NCBI GenBank assembly: GCA_020073565.1
Contig: JAIQEY010000057.1
Span: 1 to 33,475, forward strand
Direction of reading: 5' to 3'
Source of the DNA: Terriglobia bacterium
GTDB lineage: Bacteria > Acidobacteriota > Terriglobia > Terriglobales > Acidobacteriaceae
DNA length: 33,475 bases
Both the position numbers and the translations under genes were made by a program. How positions within the stretch are numbered: position 1 is the stretch's first letter; each line of letters opens with the position of its first letter. The notes beneath the pieces were generated by a model that did not search any database, had not been told where the DNA came from, and was given only the letters and a program-made list of their open reading frames with translations. Positions 8,486-18,123 of this stretch are shown piece after piece.

Positions 8486-10297
8486 ATGCTCGATCCGAAT
8501 AGTCGCAGCCTTTTGGTCGATTCCCTGCGCCCTCCGCCAGGATATGTTTTCAGCGCGGGGCTTGCGACGACCTATTCCCTCGATCTGACAACTTTGTTGT
8601 CTGTGCCGTTACATCTGGCCCTCCGGTCGAGCGATGACCGCAATGCAATGCTGCAAGATGGGGTGTCCCTTCTTGAGGCCCTCCGGCGCACGACCGACAG
8701 GCTCTCCATTTTCTGTCAGCAGGGACGAATTGGTGCGCCGAACTTGCCGCATGTGCTCTACGGCCTGCTGGAGTCCTGTGTCGTGGAGGTTACCGCGCCA
8801 CACGGCGGTGTGTTTCACCCAAAGATATGGGTGCTCCGATTCAAGCGGCCTGACAAGACTGATGACGTGGTTTTGCGTCTGCTTGTGTTGTCGCGAAACC
8901 TGACAGGTGACCGTTCGTGGGATTTGAGCCTGAGCTTGGACGGCACGCCGGGCAAGCGCACGGTTACGCAGAACCGGCCCTTGTCAGATCTTGTGGCAGC
9001 TCTTCCTGAACTTGCTGCGAGTCCGCCAGTCGCACGCATCCGCCAGGATTGCGAAACACTCGCTAACGAGCTACGGCAGACGACCTGGACCAAATTGCCG
9101 GGAACGTTTGAGGAATTGGCGTTTCATACGCTTGGACTCAAACGGCGGTCATGGTCTCCCAAGCCATCGAAGAGACTGGCAGTCATTTCCCCCTTCGTCA
9201 CCGCATCGGCGTTGCACGCCCTGGCCGCTTCCACGCAGGAAGCGGTCGTTCTCGTTTCACGGCCCGATGAACTGGCGAAGGCCTCAAAGGCTTCATTGGC
9301 CAGATTCGGCGCGCTGAAGGTGCTGCATGAGGGTGCCGAGACGGACGACGGAGACGATGCCCTCGCGGCTGACCGCCTTACGCGCGGACTGCACGCGAAG
9401 GCATACATCGTCGAGAATGGTTGGGACACCACGCTTTACCTTGGGTCTGCGAACGCGACAAACGCTTCGTTGGTGACGGGGGCGAATGTCGAGATCCTGG
9501 CCGAACTTACAGGGAAGCGCAGCCGCGGCGGCGGCATTGATTCATTTCTTGGCGATGACGGTCTTCGCGAGTATCTCACGGAGTTCGAGCCCCCGGCAGA
9601 GCCGCCCCCGCTTTCTGTAGAGGAGCAAGCGGAGAAGATTATTGACGCTGTCCGATCCGAATTGATGCTCGCCGGAATCCGGCTTTCCTGTACCGCTGCC
9701 GACGAAGATGCCTGGGATTTGCGCGTATCTGCAAAGCGCAATATCAAGCTCAAACAAATTGAGTCGTTCCGTATCTGGCCCATCTCCCTGCCCAAGGAGC
9801 GTGCAATTGACGGCGCTCCTCTCGCCACAACGGGCGAAGTCCTGATTCCGCGATGCGCGACTGCCTCCATTACCGGTTTCGTAGCGTTCGAGTTGACGAC
9901 GGCCCTGTGCAGCCATGCGGTTTGTTTCGTGCTGAATCTACCTGTTGACAACATGCCGGGAGGAAGAGACGCGGCTGTCTTGTGCACGATTGTCGCCAAT
10001 CGCGAAGGCTTCCTGCGTTACCTGCTGCTCCTCTTGCACGACATGGACGATCTGCCCTCCATCGGTGATCTAGTCTCAGCCATCGGTGGCAGATGGAACT
10101 CCGCAGGCAGCCTTGACGGCCTGCCATTGCTCGAAGAATTGACTCGGGCTTACAGCCGCAATCCTGGCCGTCTCGATTCCGTGCGGAAACTGGTTGAGCA
10201 GCTCAATGCGACTGCGGAAGGCCACGAAATTATCCCCGATGAGTTCATGGACCTTTGGCGAGTGTTCGACTCTATGTTGCAGGGGAACGCAGAATGA
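8486..10297 (+). CDS. Phospholipase D-like (HKD) nuclease
   Basis: This 603-residue cytoplasmic protein has two PLD half-sites. The first is HPK at residues 111-113, followed by LSRNLTGD. The second is HAK at 303-305, followed by GSANAT at 320-325. The HxK...GSxN pattern is that of the HKD superfamily, including nucleases such as DISARM DrmC. The usual Asp four residues after Lys is not obvious in either half, so the site is somewhat divergent. The C-terminal half (from about 360) is unassigned. The gene begins right after the DUF6361 stop and ends in an ATGA overlap with the helicase gene, so all three are probably made together. The likely role is DNA cleavage guided by the helicase; nuclease activity is inferred from the family. 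Confidence 0.82.
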   Translation: MLDPNSRSLLVDSLRPPPGYVFSAGLATTYSLDLTTLLSVPLHLALRSSDDRNAMLQDGVSLLEALRRTTDRLSIFCQQGRIGAPNLPHVLYGLLESCVVEVTAPHGGVFHPKIWVLRFKRPDKTDDVVLRLLVLSRNLTGDRSWDLSLSLDGTPGKRTVTQNRPLSDLVAALPELAASPPVARIRQDCETLANELRQTTWTKLPGTFEELAFHTLGLKRRSWSPKPSKRLAVISPFVTASALHALAASTQEAVVLVSRPDELAKASKASLARFGALKVLHEGAETDDGDDALAADRLTRGLHAKAYIVENGWDTTLYLGSANATNASLVTGANVEILAELTGKRSRGGGIDSFLGDDGLREYLTEFEPPAEPPPLSVEEQAEKIIDAVRSELMLAGIRLSCTAADEDAWDLRVSAKRNIKLKQIESFRIWPISLPKERAIDGAPLATTGEVLIPRCATASITGFVAFELTTALCSHAVCFVLNLPVDNMPGGRDAAVLCTIVANREGFLRYLLLLLHDMDDLPSIGDLVSAIGGRWNSAGSLDGLPLLEELTRAYSRNPGRLDSVRKLVEQLNATAEGHEIIPDEFMDLWRVFDSMLQGNAE

Positions 10298-13200
10298 ACG
10301 CCGACATGCTCGATGTAGAGGCGTCGCTCAAAGGCCTGAAGGATTTCCAGCGCCGCACGGTTGAATATGTATTCGACCGCATGTACAGCGATACCAAACC
10401 GGCACGCCGCTTTCTCGTCGCCGATGAGGTGGGTCTTGGCAAGACTCTCGTTGCCCGTGGAATCGTCGCCAAGGTCGTAGAGAAGCTACAGAAGAAGGGC
10501 AAGAAGCGGATAGATATCCTCTATATCTGCTCCAACGCAACCATCGCCCAGCAAAATCTGAATCGGCTGAATGTCACCGATCAAAAAACATCCTCGTTCG
10601 CGACACGTCTCACGCTATTGCCCCTGGAATTGCAGAGCCTGAAGGCAAACGGGATCAACTTTATCAGCTTCACTCCAGGAACGACGTTTGATCTCCGATC
10701 ACGCGGAGGGAAGGTGGAAGAGAGGGCGCTGATCTACCGTATGCTCCATGGGCGCTTTGGTGTTCGTTCAACGCCACTCCTTAATCTCCTTCAGGCAACG
10801 GTTTCTCGCGAGCGGTGGATACGTTGGGCTAAGGAATATGAACTACAGTACGACGAATCGTTGGCCGAGGCATTCCGCAAGAGTGTTGAAACTGACCGCG
10901 ACTTCTTGGGCGAACTGCTGGCCGTCTGTCACGACTTCCGAAGAGTAAAGAAAATTCGCGGGGATCTCGCGCCCCGAAGGTACGAGGTAATCGGTGAGCT
11001 ACGGCGGCGACTCGCGGATGTATGCATTGATGCCCTGAGGCCCGATCTTGTCATTCTAGACGAGTTTCAGCGCTTCAAGGACCTGCTGAATGGCACGAAC
11101 GAGGCAGCGGAGTTGGCGCAACAACTATTCAGACACCACGAGGTCCGCGTGCTGCTACTTTCGGCTACACCGTACCGGATGTTGTCGCTCGACCATGAGA
11201 AAGACGATGATCACTATACGGATTTCCTGGATACGTTGCGGTTCCTGTTCGATGGCGATGAGAGCCGGATCAGCGAAATCAAGGATGAATTCCGCCGATT
11301 CCGCCAGGCGCTCTATGGCATTGATGATCAAAGCTCGGAGGTGGCAATCGAGGTTCGCGACATCCTTGAGAATCATCTGCGGTCGGTAATAGCGCGCACC
11401 GAGCGCATAGACATGACGAAGTCGCAGAACGCAATGCTGGTTGAGCCACCAGAGGCCGCAACGCTCGGCCCATCCGATTTGCGGACGGCCCGGTTCGTGG
11501 ATCGCGTCGCCCAAGCCCTGGAATCCGGGGATACGATTGAATACTGGAAGTCCAGTCCCTACCTCGTCAATTTTATGGGGGACGGCTATGAGCTGAAGCG
11601 ACGCCTTCTCGATCACTGCCAAGAACCTTCAGATGAGTTGCTTGGTGCATTTCAGAAGGCCGATAGCGAGCTTCTCCATAACGTTAATATCCAGCGTTAT
11701 CGCGCAACTGATCCTGCAAATGCGCGGCTTCGGCAACTGATGTCGAAGACCGTGAATGCTGGCCAATGGCAACTGCTTTGGCTGCCCCCGTCCCTGCCGT
11801 ATCTTAAGCCCGGCGGAGTGTACGCGCAGGATATTCCCGCCACCAAATCGTTGATATTTTCGAGTTGGCAGGTGGTCCCCGATGCAATCGCGGCAATCTG
11901 CTCATACGAATGTGAGCGGCACATGTTGCAAGAGCAGGCGGGGCTCCCGAGGTATCGCGAGCTGCACAAAAAGCGTCGTCAATTACTGCAATTCCGTATG
12001 GACTCTGAGGAGAATCGGCCCGCCGGAATGCCCGCGCTCGCTTTGATGTATCCGTGTCCGACGCTGGCCATCCTGATAGATCCGCTCGCTTTTGCTGTTG
12101 CCTCTGGCGCAACGGGGGCTCCTGATGTTTCGGCTGTCCGGGTCCAGGTGCGTGACCGGATTGAGGAAAAGCTCTCAGCAATCAGGCCTTTGGATTCTCC
12201 AAAGGATGGTGTTGCGGACCAGCGCTGGTACTGGGCTTCTCTCGCCCTACTGGATCGGCAGTACACAAAAGAAGTGTTGCCCTGGGTAAACGATCAACAA
12301 GAAGGCTGGGTGAGTATTCAGGCGGGGGATGATGGCGATACCGCAGATGGTTTTCACCAGCACATCGAACTCTTTATCCAGGCATTGGAGGGCCAGATAA
12401 AGTTGGGCAGAATGCCCGACGACCTACCCGATGTCTTGACTGATTTCGCTCTCGGTTCGCCAGCCATATGTGCCATGCGAGCGATCCGGCGAATTGCCAA
12501 GGGCCTGCCAGAAGCAAACCCGTCTGCGCTCTCGGCTGCGTCGCGGATCGGCGACGGACTGCGCTCGCTATTCAATCAACCGGAAGTGACGGCTCTTTTG
12601 CGAGCGGACGACGAGCGCGTGCCGTATTGGCGGCGCGTGCTGAACTACTGTATCGACGGAAATCTTCAGGCCGTTCTCGATGAGTATGCACACGTTCTCA
12701 AAGAAATTACCGGCCTTACCCAGCGAACGGGAGCAGAAATCGTCGGCGGCGTGGCAGACGCGATGGTCGAAGCGCTATCACTGCGCGCCTCACCGTTGCG
12801 TGTGGATGACCTGAAAGCAACTCCGCACGGCCATATCCGCGTAAAAGAGTTTTCGATCCGTTGTCGGTTCGCAGTCCGGTTTGGTGATGTCCGCGATGAC
12901 GACGGCAAGACGCTCGTCCGGTCTGGAAGCGTGCGGCAAGCATTCAATTCGCCCTTTCGGCCGTTCGTCCTAGCCACAACGTCTGTCGGGCAGGAAGGGC
13001 TGGACTTCCATCCCTACTGCCATGTCGTTTACCACTGGAACCTCCCGTCCAATCCGGTCGATCTGGAGCAACGTGAGGGCCGGGTTCATCGGTACAAGGG
13101 TCACGCCGTCAGGCGCAATATTGCCAAGGCATACGGATTGTCGAAGCTTCAAGCGGGGGGCTGGATCGATGTATGGGACCAAATATTTGCGCGCGCCGCT

Positions 13201-13470
13201 GCGGATCGAAAGCCGGGAATGAACGACCTCATTCCCTATTGGCTCTTTGAGACAGAAGGTGGGTGGAACGTAGAACGCCGGGTGCCTATTCTTCCGCTAA
13301 GTCGTGAAGTGGCGCAATTGCGGCGACTCAAGCAGATGCTCGCAATATACAGGCTGGCATTTGGCCAGCCTCGCCAAGAAGACTTGCTTTCCTATCTCAC
13401 TGACTACACAACCAAGGGAGAGTCAGAAAGCAAGAGCACTGCCTACCGGATATGTCTGGCACCTCGCTGA
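10294..13470 (+). CDS. Large SNF2-like superfamily 2 helicase/ATPase
   Basis: The start is ATG 10294, which overlaps the PLD stop (ATGA) and has AGGGGAA just upstream; an in-frame start 39 bases earlier is less likely. The product has 1058 residues. Motif I is ADEVGLGKT at residues 43-51, motif II is DEFQ at 256-259, and motif III is LLSATPYRML shortly after. The C-terminal RecA domain has SVGQEGLDFHPYCH, then LEQREGRVHRYKG, with motif VI beginning at 924. The Q-motif region (FQRRTVEYV) is near residue 18. About 550 residues lie between the two RecA halves, much longer than in plain helicases. The architecture resembles the DNA translocases of DISARM-type and other multi-gene restriction-like systems. 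It probably couples ATP hydrolysis to tracking on invading DNA. Confidence 0.88.
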   Translation: MNADMLDVEASLKGLKDFQRRTVEYVFDRMYSDTKPARRFLVADEVGLGKTLVARGIVAKVVEKLQKKGKKRIDILYICSNATIAQQNLNRLNVTDQKTSSFATRLTLLPLELQSLKANGINFISFTPGTTFDLRSRGGKVEERALIYRMLHGRFGVRSTPLLNLLQATVSRERWIRWAKEYELQYDESLAEAFRKSVETDRDFLGELLAVCHDFRRVKKIRGDLAPRRYEVIGELRRRLADVCIDALRPDLVILDEFQRFKDLLNGTNEAAELAQQLFRHHEVRVLLLSATPYRMLSLDHEKDDDHYTDFLDTLRFLFDGDESRISEIKDEFRRFRQALYGIDDQSSEVAIEVRDILENHLRSVIARTERIDMTKSQNAMLVEPPEAATLGPSDLRTARFVDRVAQALESGDTIEYWKSSPYLVNFMGDGYELKRRLLDHCQEPSDELLGAFQKADSELLHNVNIQRYRATDPANARLRQLMSKTVNAGQWQLLWLPPSLPYLKPGGVYAQDIPATKSLIFSSWQVVPDAIAAICSYECERHMLQEQAGLPRYRELHKKRRQLLQFRMDSEENRPAGMPALALMYPCPTLAILIDPLAFAVASGATGAPDVSAVRVQVRDRIEEKLSAIRPLDSPKDGVADQRWYWASLALLDRQYTKEVLPWVNDQQEGWVSIQAGDDGDTADGFHQHIELFIQALEGQIKLGRMPDDLPDVLTDFALGSPAICAMRAIRRIAKGLPEANPSALSAASRIGDGLRSLFNQPEVTALLRADDERVPYWRRVLNYCIDGNLQAVLDEYAHVLKEITGLTQRTGAEIVGGVADAMVEALSLRASPLRVDDLKATPHGHIRVKEFSIRCRFAVRFGDVRDDDGKTLVRSGSVRQAFNSPFRPFVLATTSVGQEGLDFHPYCHVVYHWNLPSNPVDLEQREGRVHRYKGHAVRRNIAKAYGLSKLQAGGWIDVWDQIFARAAADRKPGMNDLIPYWLFETEGGWNVERRVPILPLSREVAQLRRLKQMLAIYRLAFGQPRQEDLLSYLTDYTTKGESESKSTAYRICLAPR

Positions 13471-13491
13471 ATGAAAGCCCGCCTGAGATAT

Positions 13492-13998
13492 TCATGGCTG
13501 GGCCTGACAAGTCAAGGAGCGTTTGCTCTTGTCTCTCGCTGCGTCGGCATCCTGCTCGGCGACAATGTTCTCCAGTTCTGCTACGTACTCGGCCGGAAGA
13601 GCGTGCTCACGCGCGCCTTCAACGAGAAAACGCTTGTACCACGCGTAAGGACGCAGCGCCGCATCATCCGTTGGTTTCTTGGCTATGTACACCCAGGCGT
13701 CGGTGTTGGTGTTGTCCGTCAGGCGCAGCGATAAGCGCACTCGCCGATATCCGCCCTCACCTTTATCGAGTTTGTCTAAGTCACCATCCGGGATGGTATA
13801 CAGCACGCCCCAAACGTCTGAGCCTGCATGCGCAGCAACGTTTGCTTTTCCGGACTTGTCGTCAGTGCTTTTCTTGTTGAACAAGAGATGATGGTCAAAA
13901 AGCACGGCGGCGCTCCCTGCGCCTTCGGGGGACACTCCGTAAGCGCGAAATCGTCCCGAGCACATGTTGGAACCAAATGCGAATACCTGTTGGCTCAT
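13492..13998 (-). CDS. Gamma-glutamylcyclotransferase-fold (GGCT/AIG2-like) protein
   Basis: This 168-residue protein shows the GGCT fold. It has an N-terminal FAFGSNMC (residues 6-13, matching the YGSN substrate loop) and LDKLDKGEGGYRR (75-86), where E81 aligns with the catalytic Glu. A typical late segment (AWYKRFLVEGA) follows. Family enzymes cyclise gamma-glutamyl groups to 5-oxoproline or act on related amides. The Lys/Arg-rich tail after residue 155 looks disordered. Its ATG overlaps the stop of the upstream HEPN gene (ATGA), so it is the last member of the SPARTA-HEPN operon and converges on the helicase gene 21 bases away. Why an Argonaute operon would carry it is unknown. It could modify or neutralise the HEPN protein, or process a small metabolite (speculation). 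Confidence 0.85.
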   Translation of the reverse strand: MSQQVFAFGSNMCSGRFRAYGVSPEGAGSAAVLFDHHLLFNKKSTDDKSGKANVAAHAGSDVWGVLYTIPDGDLDKLDKGEGGYRRVRLSLRLTDNTNTDAWVYIAKKPTDDAALRPYAWYKRFLVEGAREHALPAEYVAELENIVAEQDADAARDKSKRSLTCQAQP

Positions 13999-15098
13999 GG
14001 GACTCCAAGCGGCGATGAATTGGCTCTAAGATAGTTCAATAAGCACTGTCGTACCAGGCCCTCGAAAAAATAAGCGTATGGCAGCTTCTGAGACGGGCTA
14101 AATGACCTATTGTCAACGATCATGCCAGACGTGGGATCAGTATCCCATTTCTCGCCGCCCTTAATCGGCTGACTTAAGAACATCGGCTCCCCGGCGTGGA
14201 GGTATTTCGACCTGGCTGTGTAGATGACACTTAGTACCTTGCCGAGGTTCGCACGCTTGATCTTCAGGTGCTTAGCTTTGAAATTACCGCCCTTGAAGAA
14301 TCCGCTGGAGTGTTGTTCGATGAAGCGGACGAATTTCTTTCGCGACTTTCTGACATCGAAGACCGTCTTCAGTTCGCTCTTGAGTTCCTTGGGCAGTGTG
14401 GACTTTTCGATAAGATCGGTGACGCCCTGTTTTTCAAGCTTATCGTCCTTCTGATCGAGCGGCAGATCCGCGGAGAGCGTTTCAATCGCGGAGACTAGCC
14501 GGATGAATACCATCTCGGCATCGACGCCCACTTCTTTGACGGCACGGGCGTAGTGGTGGCACGCGAGGATGAAATTCTGATGTAACTCTTGATCGAGCCT
14601 TTTCACGACATCCAGGAATTCCTTGAAACCGGCTGCGAGGTTTTCAGTCGGACTCTGAAAAAGAGGCGGATGAATTCCCGGATTGCATTTCACGCGGAGG
14701 AAGGGATACTCCCTTTTGATGGCCATGCCGAGGCTCGGATTTCCAGGCAGGAGCCTGCTGGAAATAAAATAGACGCGACATCGGAAAAACAACGACATCA
14801 AGGCCAGCAGCTCTCCGAGTATGCCGTCTTTGAAATAGTACCCTCCCTCATCTGCCTTGCGATTGTAGTCGTGCGGCCCGAGCGGATAGTGGAGGATGAG
14901 GTTGTAAAGCCACAAACCGTCCCTGGACTCTTCGGTACTCATCGGACCACAGATGATTTTCCCGTCCGCGTAATCGAGCAGGCCTGGAATCTGGCATTCC
15001 GAGCCCAGCTCATATTCAACGGTGTACTGCCGGCGTCCATCGGCGAGGGCTTCGAGGTTTCGTATCCAGCCCATTCTGTTGTCGTTGTCTTTCGGCAT
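13995..15098 (-). CDS. Apea-like HEPN domain protein, probable ribonuclease
   Basis: This protein has 367 residues from ATG 15098; a GTG nine bases upstream is possible but has no better ribosome site. The C-terminal third matches Apea-like HEPN domains: helices around FIRLVSAIETLSADL, then LIEKSTLPKELKSEL and ARSKYLHAGEP. RSKYLH gives the R-x4-H catalytic motif (R296 and H301 in this numbering). HEPN proteins with this motif are metal-independent RNases, used in abortive infection against tRNA, rRNA or mRNA. The N-terminal 160 residues are of unknown function. The gene follows the Argonaute stop by about 30 bases and overlaps the GGCT gene. It is therefore likely co-expressed with SPARTA and may be a second effector or an RNA processor (inference). 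Confidence 0.85.
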   Translation of the reverse strand: MPKDNDNRMGWIRNLEALADGRRQYTVEYELGSECQIPGLLDYADGKIICGPMSTEESRDGLWLYNLILHYPLGPHDYNRKADEGGYYFKDGILGELLALMSLFFRCRVYFISSRLLPGNPSLGMAIKREYPFLRVKCNPGIHPPLFQSPTENLAAGFKEFLDVVKRLDQELHQNFILACHHYARAVKEVGVDAEMVFIRLVSAIETLSADLPLDQKDDKLEKQGVTDLIEKSTLPKELKSELKTVFDVRKSRKKFVRFIEQHSSGFFKGGNFKAKHLKIKRANLGKVLSVIYTARSKYLHAGEPMFLSQPIKGGEKWDTDPTSGMIVDNRSFSPSQKLPYAYFFEGLVRQCLLNYLRANSSPLGVP

Positions 15099-15128
15099 GC
15101 CAATCACTCATGTAGTGGACGCGAGGCG

Positions 15129-16640
15129 TCAGATGTAGTGTCCAAAAGGCAATGGAGGAACGTCCTTGATGGGACCTGCCGTCAGTATCTCCCCTACCAC
15201 GTCTGCAAATTTCAGTGTTATCGGCATTCCGTCGCCAAAAATACAGGTGTTGTAGTTAAGTTTGGTGAGGGCAAGAATGTCTTTCAGCACCACGTTGATG
15301 TCCGCTTCACCCTTGTTAATGTCAATGATCAGCGGATTGGGAACCTCCCGCCCTGGGTAGGTTTGAATGCGCGGCGTCCAGCCGCGCGTCCAGAGATGCG
15401 CGCTCCGCCCGCTGCGGATGTTTGCCAGGCCGCGCAACACGGGATTCTGGCCTTTGCGGTAGAGCTTCAGGTTCCTTTCCTCCTGGATGCGAACGCCGAC
15501 CATACTCGTTGCACTGCCGGCAGCATCCTGGAATCCGGCCCATTCGTTCGGCTCAAAACGCACTTTGCCGTGGATGAACATTTCCTTGGGCGGGCCGCCC
15601 GCTTTCTTCGTGTAGGACTTGATGGCCAGTTCCCCCAGCGCCTTCGCCGCCTCGTAGCTCAGATGGAAGTCGCCGGTCTCGTCGTTATACCAGGGGCCCA
15701 GCGCTCCCTTGAAAACCACTCCATCCCCGGAATCAAGAAACATTTGTGCCGCACAACAGGCATTTTTCGATGTTCCGCTGGTTTCATCTTTCTTGAAAAC
15801 CAAACCGAGATAGCACACGCCGTCCCGGATATCCGTCACTTTCCAGGGACGCCCTCCTACCTTGTAAAAGATTGCCGTGCAGAGATTCCAGGCAATTTCT
15901 GATTGGCGCGCTGCGGCGCGGGAGTCAAAGTCGCTATCGGATGGTTTACGAATATTGGAGAGCGTGCTCTCCTTGACGATTTGGGTCAACACCATGTCAT
16001 CAAGGAGTCTGGCCTTCAATTGATTGTGGAACTGCTCTTCGTACACGTAGGGTTCTGCCGCCCGGTCCATCTCCGGGAAAAGGGATCGCGTTTCATAAAA
16101 AGTCTTCGCCTGTTTGGCCTGCTTGAAGGCTCTGAGGGCCTGCTGCCGAATCTCAGGCTCGATAACGGAGTTGGGTCGGCAATACTTCCACACCCGGTCG
16201 GGCACCACGACAAACCACAGCTCGGGCTTCTCCGTCTCCTCGCGTAGCGCCTCAAGGATGCGCTTGGAAAACACGCCTACCGTTCCGTAGACGCGCTGGT
16301 GCGGCTCGTCGAGGTAGAGGTATTCATCAATCTCAGCGTCCGTTACAGTCAGCGTGAGCAGGGGTTTGGTATTCCAGCGCGACCGGAACACGGTCTCGAA
16401 GCCGGGAAACGGCGGACGGCCCAAGAGTGCAGAGGCGTTGAAGACGGGCCGCTGCACCCATTCCACCCAGCGGTCAAAACATTTGATCCCGGTTTCCGTG
16501 CCGATGACACCGGCCTTGATTCCATACGGCTTGCTTTCGTCGAGCGGCCCGAACAATGTCAGGCCGTCGCGTGGGTCCTCCATCGCCTGATCGTGCCTGA
16601 ACAACAGGCGCGGCTCGGGAATATGGATGAGGTCTTTCAT
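15129..16640 (-). CDS. Short prokaryotic Argonaute (MID-PIWI), SPARTA type
   Basis: This 503-residue protein has the length and layout of short pAgos: MID in the first half, PIWI in the second, and no PAZ domain. The PIWI strand CYLGLVF (276-282) lacks the first catalytic Asp. The segment MFIHGKVRF (354-362) lacks the second, so it should bind guide and target but not cut. The C-terminus PFGHYI, ending in Ile, matches the buried C-terminal carboxylate used for guide binding. In SPARTA systems this subunit loads an RNA guide, recognises complementary DNA (often plasmid) and activates the attached TIR domain to degrade NAD+. Its ATG overlaps the TIR-APAZ stop (ATGA). HEPN and GGCT genes follow on the same strand. 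Confidence 0.93.
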   Translation of the reverse strand: MKDLIHIPEPRLLFRHDQAMEDPRDGLTLFGPLDESKPYGIKAGVIGTETGIKCFDRWVEWVQRPVFNASALLGRPPFPGFETVFRSRWNTKPLLTLTVTDAEIDEYLYLDEPHQRVYGTVGVFSKRILEALREETEKPELWFVVVPDRVWKYCRPNSVIEPEIRQQALRAFKQAKQAKTFYETRSLFPEMDRAAEPYVYEEQFHNQLKARLLDDMVLTQIVKESTLSNIRKPSDSDFDSRAAARQSEIAWNLCTAIFYKVGGRPWKVTDIRDGVCYLGLVFKKDETSGTSKNACCAAQMFLDSGDGVVFKGALGPWYNDETGDFHLSYEAAKALGELAIKSYTKKAGGPPKEMFIHGKVRFEPNEWAGFQDAAGSATSMVGVRIQEERNLKLYRKGQNPVLRGLANIRSGRSAHLWTRGWTPRIQTYPGREVPNPLIIDINKGEADINVVLKDILALTKLNYNTCIFGDGMPITLKFADVVGEILTAGPIKDVPPLPFGHYI

Positions 16641-18064
16641 TGCTGCCCGCCCTCCGATGCGTCGTCTTCAAAGGCGTCGTCATCGCGGGAGTCTCGCCCA
16701 TAGTCATCGGCGGTTTCCGCGTCACTGGAGAATTTCAGCAGTTGCGGATCGGTGTATGACACCGGGCTGCAGAACGGCAGTGGCGTGGGAGGGATTGACA
16801 GAGTGGCCGTGCTTCCAACCCTCACCGTGATTTTATCCGCGCCGTCGCACAGATACGTCGCGGCGGCAAGCGTGCGATCGCGCCATTCATCGTTCCACCA
16901 GGATTTGCACTGGTTGCGCCGGGCGGCGGCCAGTCGCTTCTTGCTCTCCCAGATGGTGGTGCCGTCGTTCGTAAACAGGACATGCGATTTGAAAATATAG
17001 GCTGGCATGGGATGGACAAGAGGCCGTGCCTGCACTGCATAATGCCAGAGGCGCTTGACGCTCACGCCGGTCGTGGGGTTCGTTCGTGTGCTGTATCCGA
17101 CCATCGCGCGATAGGTCCTCTCGCCGTCCACGCCCGTGAAGAAGACTTTGTCATTGGGGACGCGGTCTTTGGGAAAGTAAAAGCATTTGGCCTTGTTCGC
17201 CAGCTCATACACCGGAAGTTTCCGCTCGACGAGCATCTGTTCCCAGGCAATCCGCAAAAGCTGGAAAAGATGCTTTCCAAAGGTGGATTTGGGTTCCGCC
17301 AGCAGGCCCGCTACTTCGAGGGAATCGCCCGCCTTGGCAATGTACATTTCCGGGCCGAGTTTTCCGTCAAAGTCCGCAGCTGACGCGAATGTGATCAGAA
17401 ACATCCCGTCCTGCACTGCCGGGTACGGAAGCGTGGGAGCTACGTCCAGCACGCCGATGCTTTTTCGCGAGAGCGAGTGGAAATAAATATGGGTGGGCAG
17501 CGTAATCGGAAACCAGTTCGACAGGTATTCCTCGGGTTCCTTACGCAGTCCCTGCTCGGCGCTGAACTGGGTGCGCCACCACTCGTTAACCGCCGTCCGG
17601 TTGAATTTCGGGTCCTTGGGGACGCTGTCTTCCTCCAGCTTCTCCAGCAGCTTGGCAAACCCTGCGCCCCAGGATGGCGCGCACGGCACCGTGTTGATGC
17701 GGGTGATTTCGATGGTGGTATCACCGTGCGGCAGATCGTCGATGTGCAGCGGAATGACGAAGTCTTTCAGTTTTTCTTTTTTGGCTACGCCTTGCGCGAA
17801 ATGCAGCTCCTTGAGAGGTCCGTCCTTGGCATTGGATGTCCGGGAGAGAACGTACAGCACCTTGGCCGCACGGGTCTTAATCACCTCTTCGATATCGTCC
17901 CAGAACACCTCGCCACCAAGCAGCTTCGTAAGATCGCACCATACGCGGTAGCCTTCGTTCGCCAGTTGCAGCGCAAGCCACAATGTGAATTCATTGTCCT
18001 CGGGATTGGCGTGGCTCAGAAGTAAGGTGTCCCTCGGTTGCGTGGCCAGAGCGGGTTCAGTCAT
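16637..18064 (-). CDS. TIR-APAZ protein, NADase effector of a SPARTA system
   Basis: This protein has 475 residues from ATG 18064. A GTG at 18127 would add 21 residues and overlaps a possible upstream stop as GTGA, so the start is unsettled. The TIR domain begins at once with DTLLLSHANPEDNEF, then YRVWCDLTKLLGGEVFW and DDIEEVI. The Glu in GGE or the following acidic residues are candidates for the catalytic NADase Glu; I cannot fix which. The remaining 320 or so residues are the APAZ region, which replaces the N and L1 parts of long Argonautes and holds the guide-target duplex with the partner pAgo. Guide-directed target binding makes SPARTA oligomerise and deplete NAD(P)+, killing or arresting the invaded cell. 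The gene directly precedes and overlaps the pAgo gene. Confidence 0.92.
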   Translation of the reverse strand: MTEPALATQPRDTLLLSHANPEDNEFTLWLALQLANEGYRVWCDLTKLLGGEVFWDDIEEVIKTRAAKVLYVLSRTSNAKDGPLKELHFAQGVAKKEKLKDFVIPLHIDDLPHGDTTIEITRINTVPCAPSWGAGFAKLLEKLEEDSVPKDPKFNRTAVNEWWRTQFSAEQGLRKEPEEYLSNWFPITLPTHIYFHSLSRKSIGVLDVAPTLPYPAVQDGMFLITFASAADFDGKLGPEMYIAKAGDSLEVAGLLAEPKSTFGKHLFQLLRIAWEQMLVERKLPVYELANKAKCFYFPKDRVPNDKVFFTGVDGERTYRAMVGYSTRTNPTTGVSVKRLWHYAVQARPLVHPMPAYIFKSHVLFTNDGTTIWESKKRLAAARRNQCKSWWNDEWRDRTLAAATYLCDGADKITVRVGSTATLSIPPTPLPFCSPVSYTDPQLLKFSSDAETADDYGRDSRDDDAFEDDASEGGQQ

Positions 18065-18123
18065 ACAATACTGTCTCGCTGCATTGCTCGCCTCAGCGCA
18101 TGAACGCTGCCCCCCAACGTGTT

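Noticed and set aside
13471..13491. Bidirectional terminator between the convergent helicase and GGCT genes
   Set aside because: The gap is 21 bases and contains no stable GC stem followed by a T run.
14589..15902. 437-codon plus-strand open frame opposite the HEPN and pAgo genes
   Set aside because: It is antisense to two well-supported genes, has no family motif, and its composition is that of a complementary frame.
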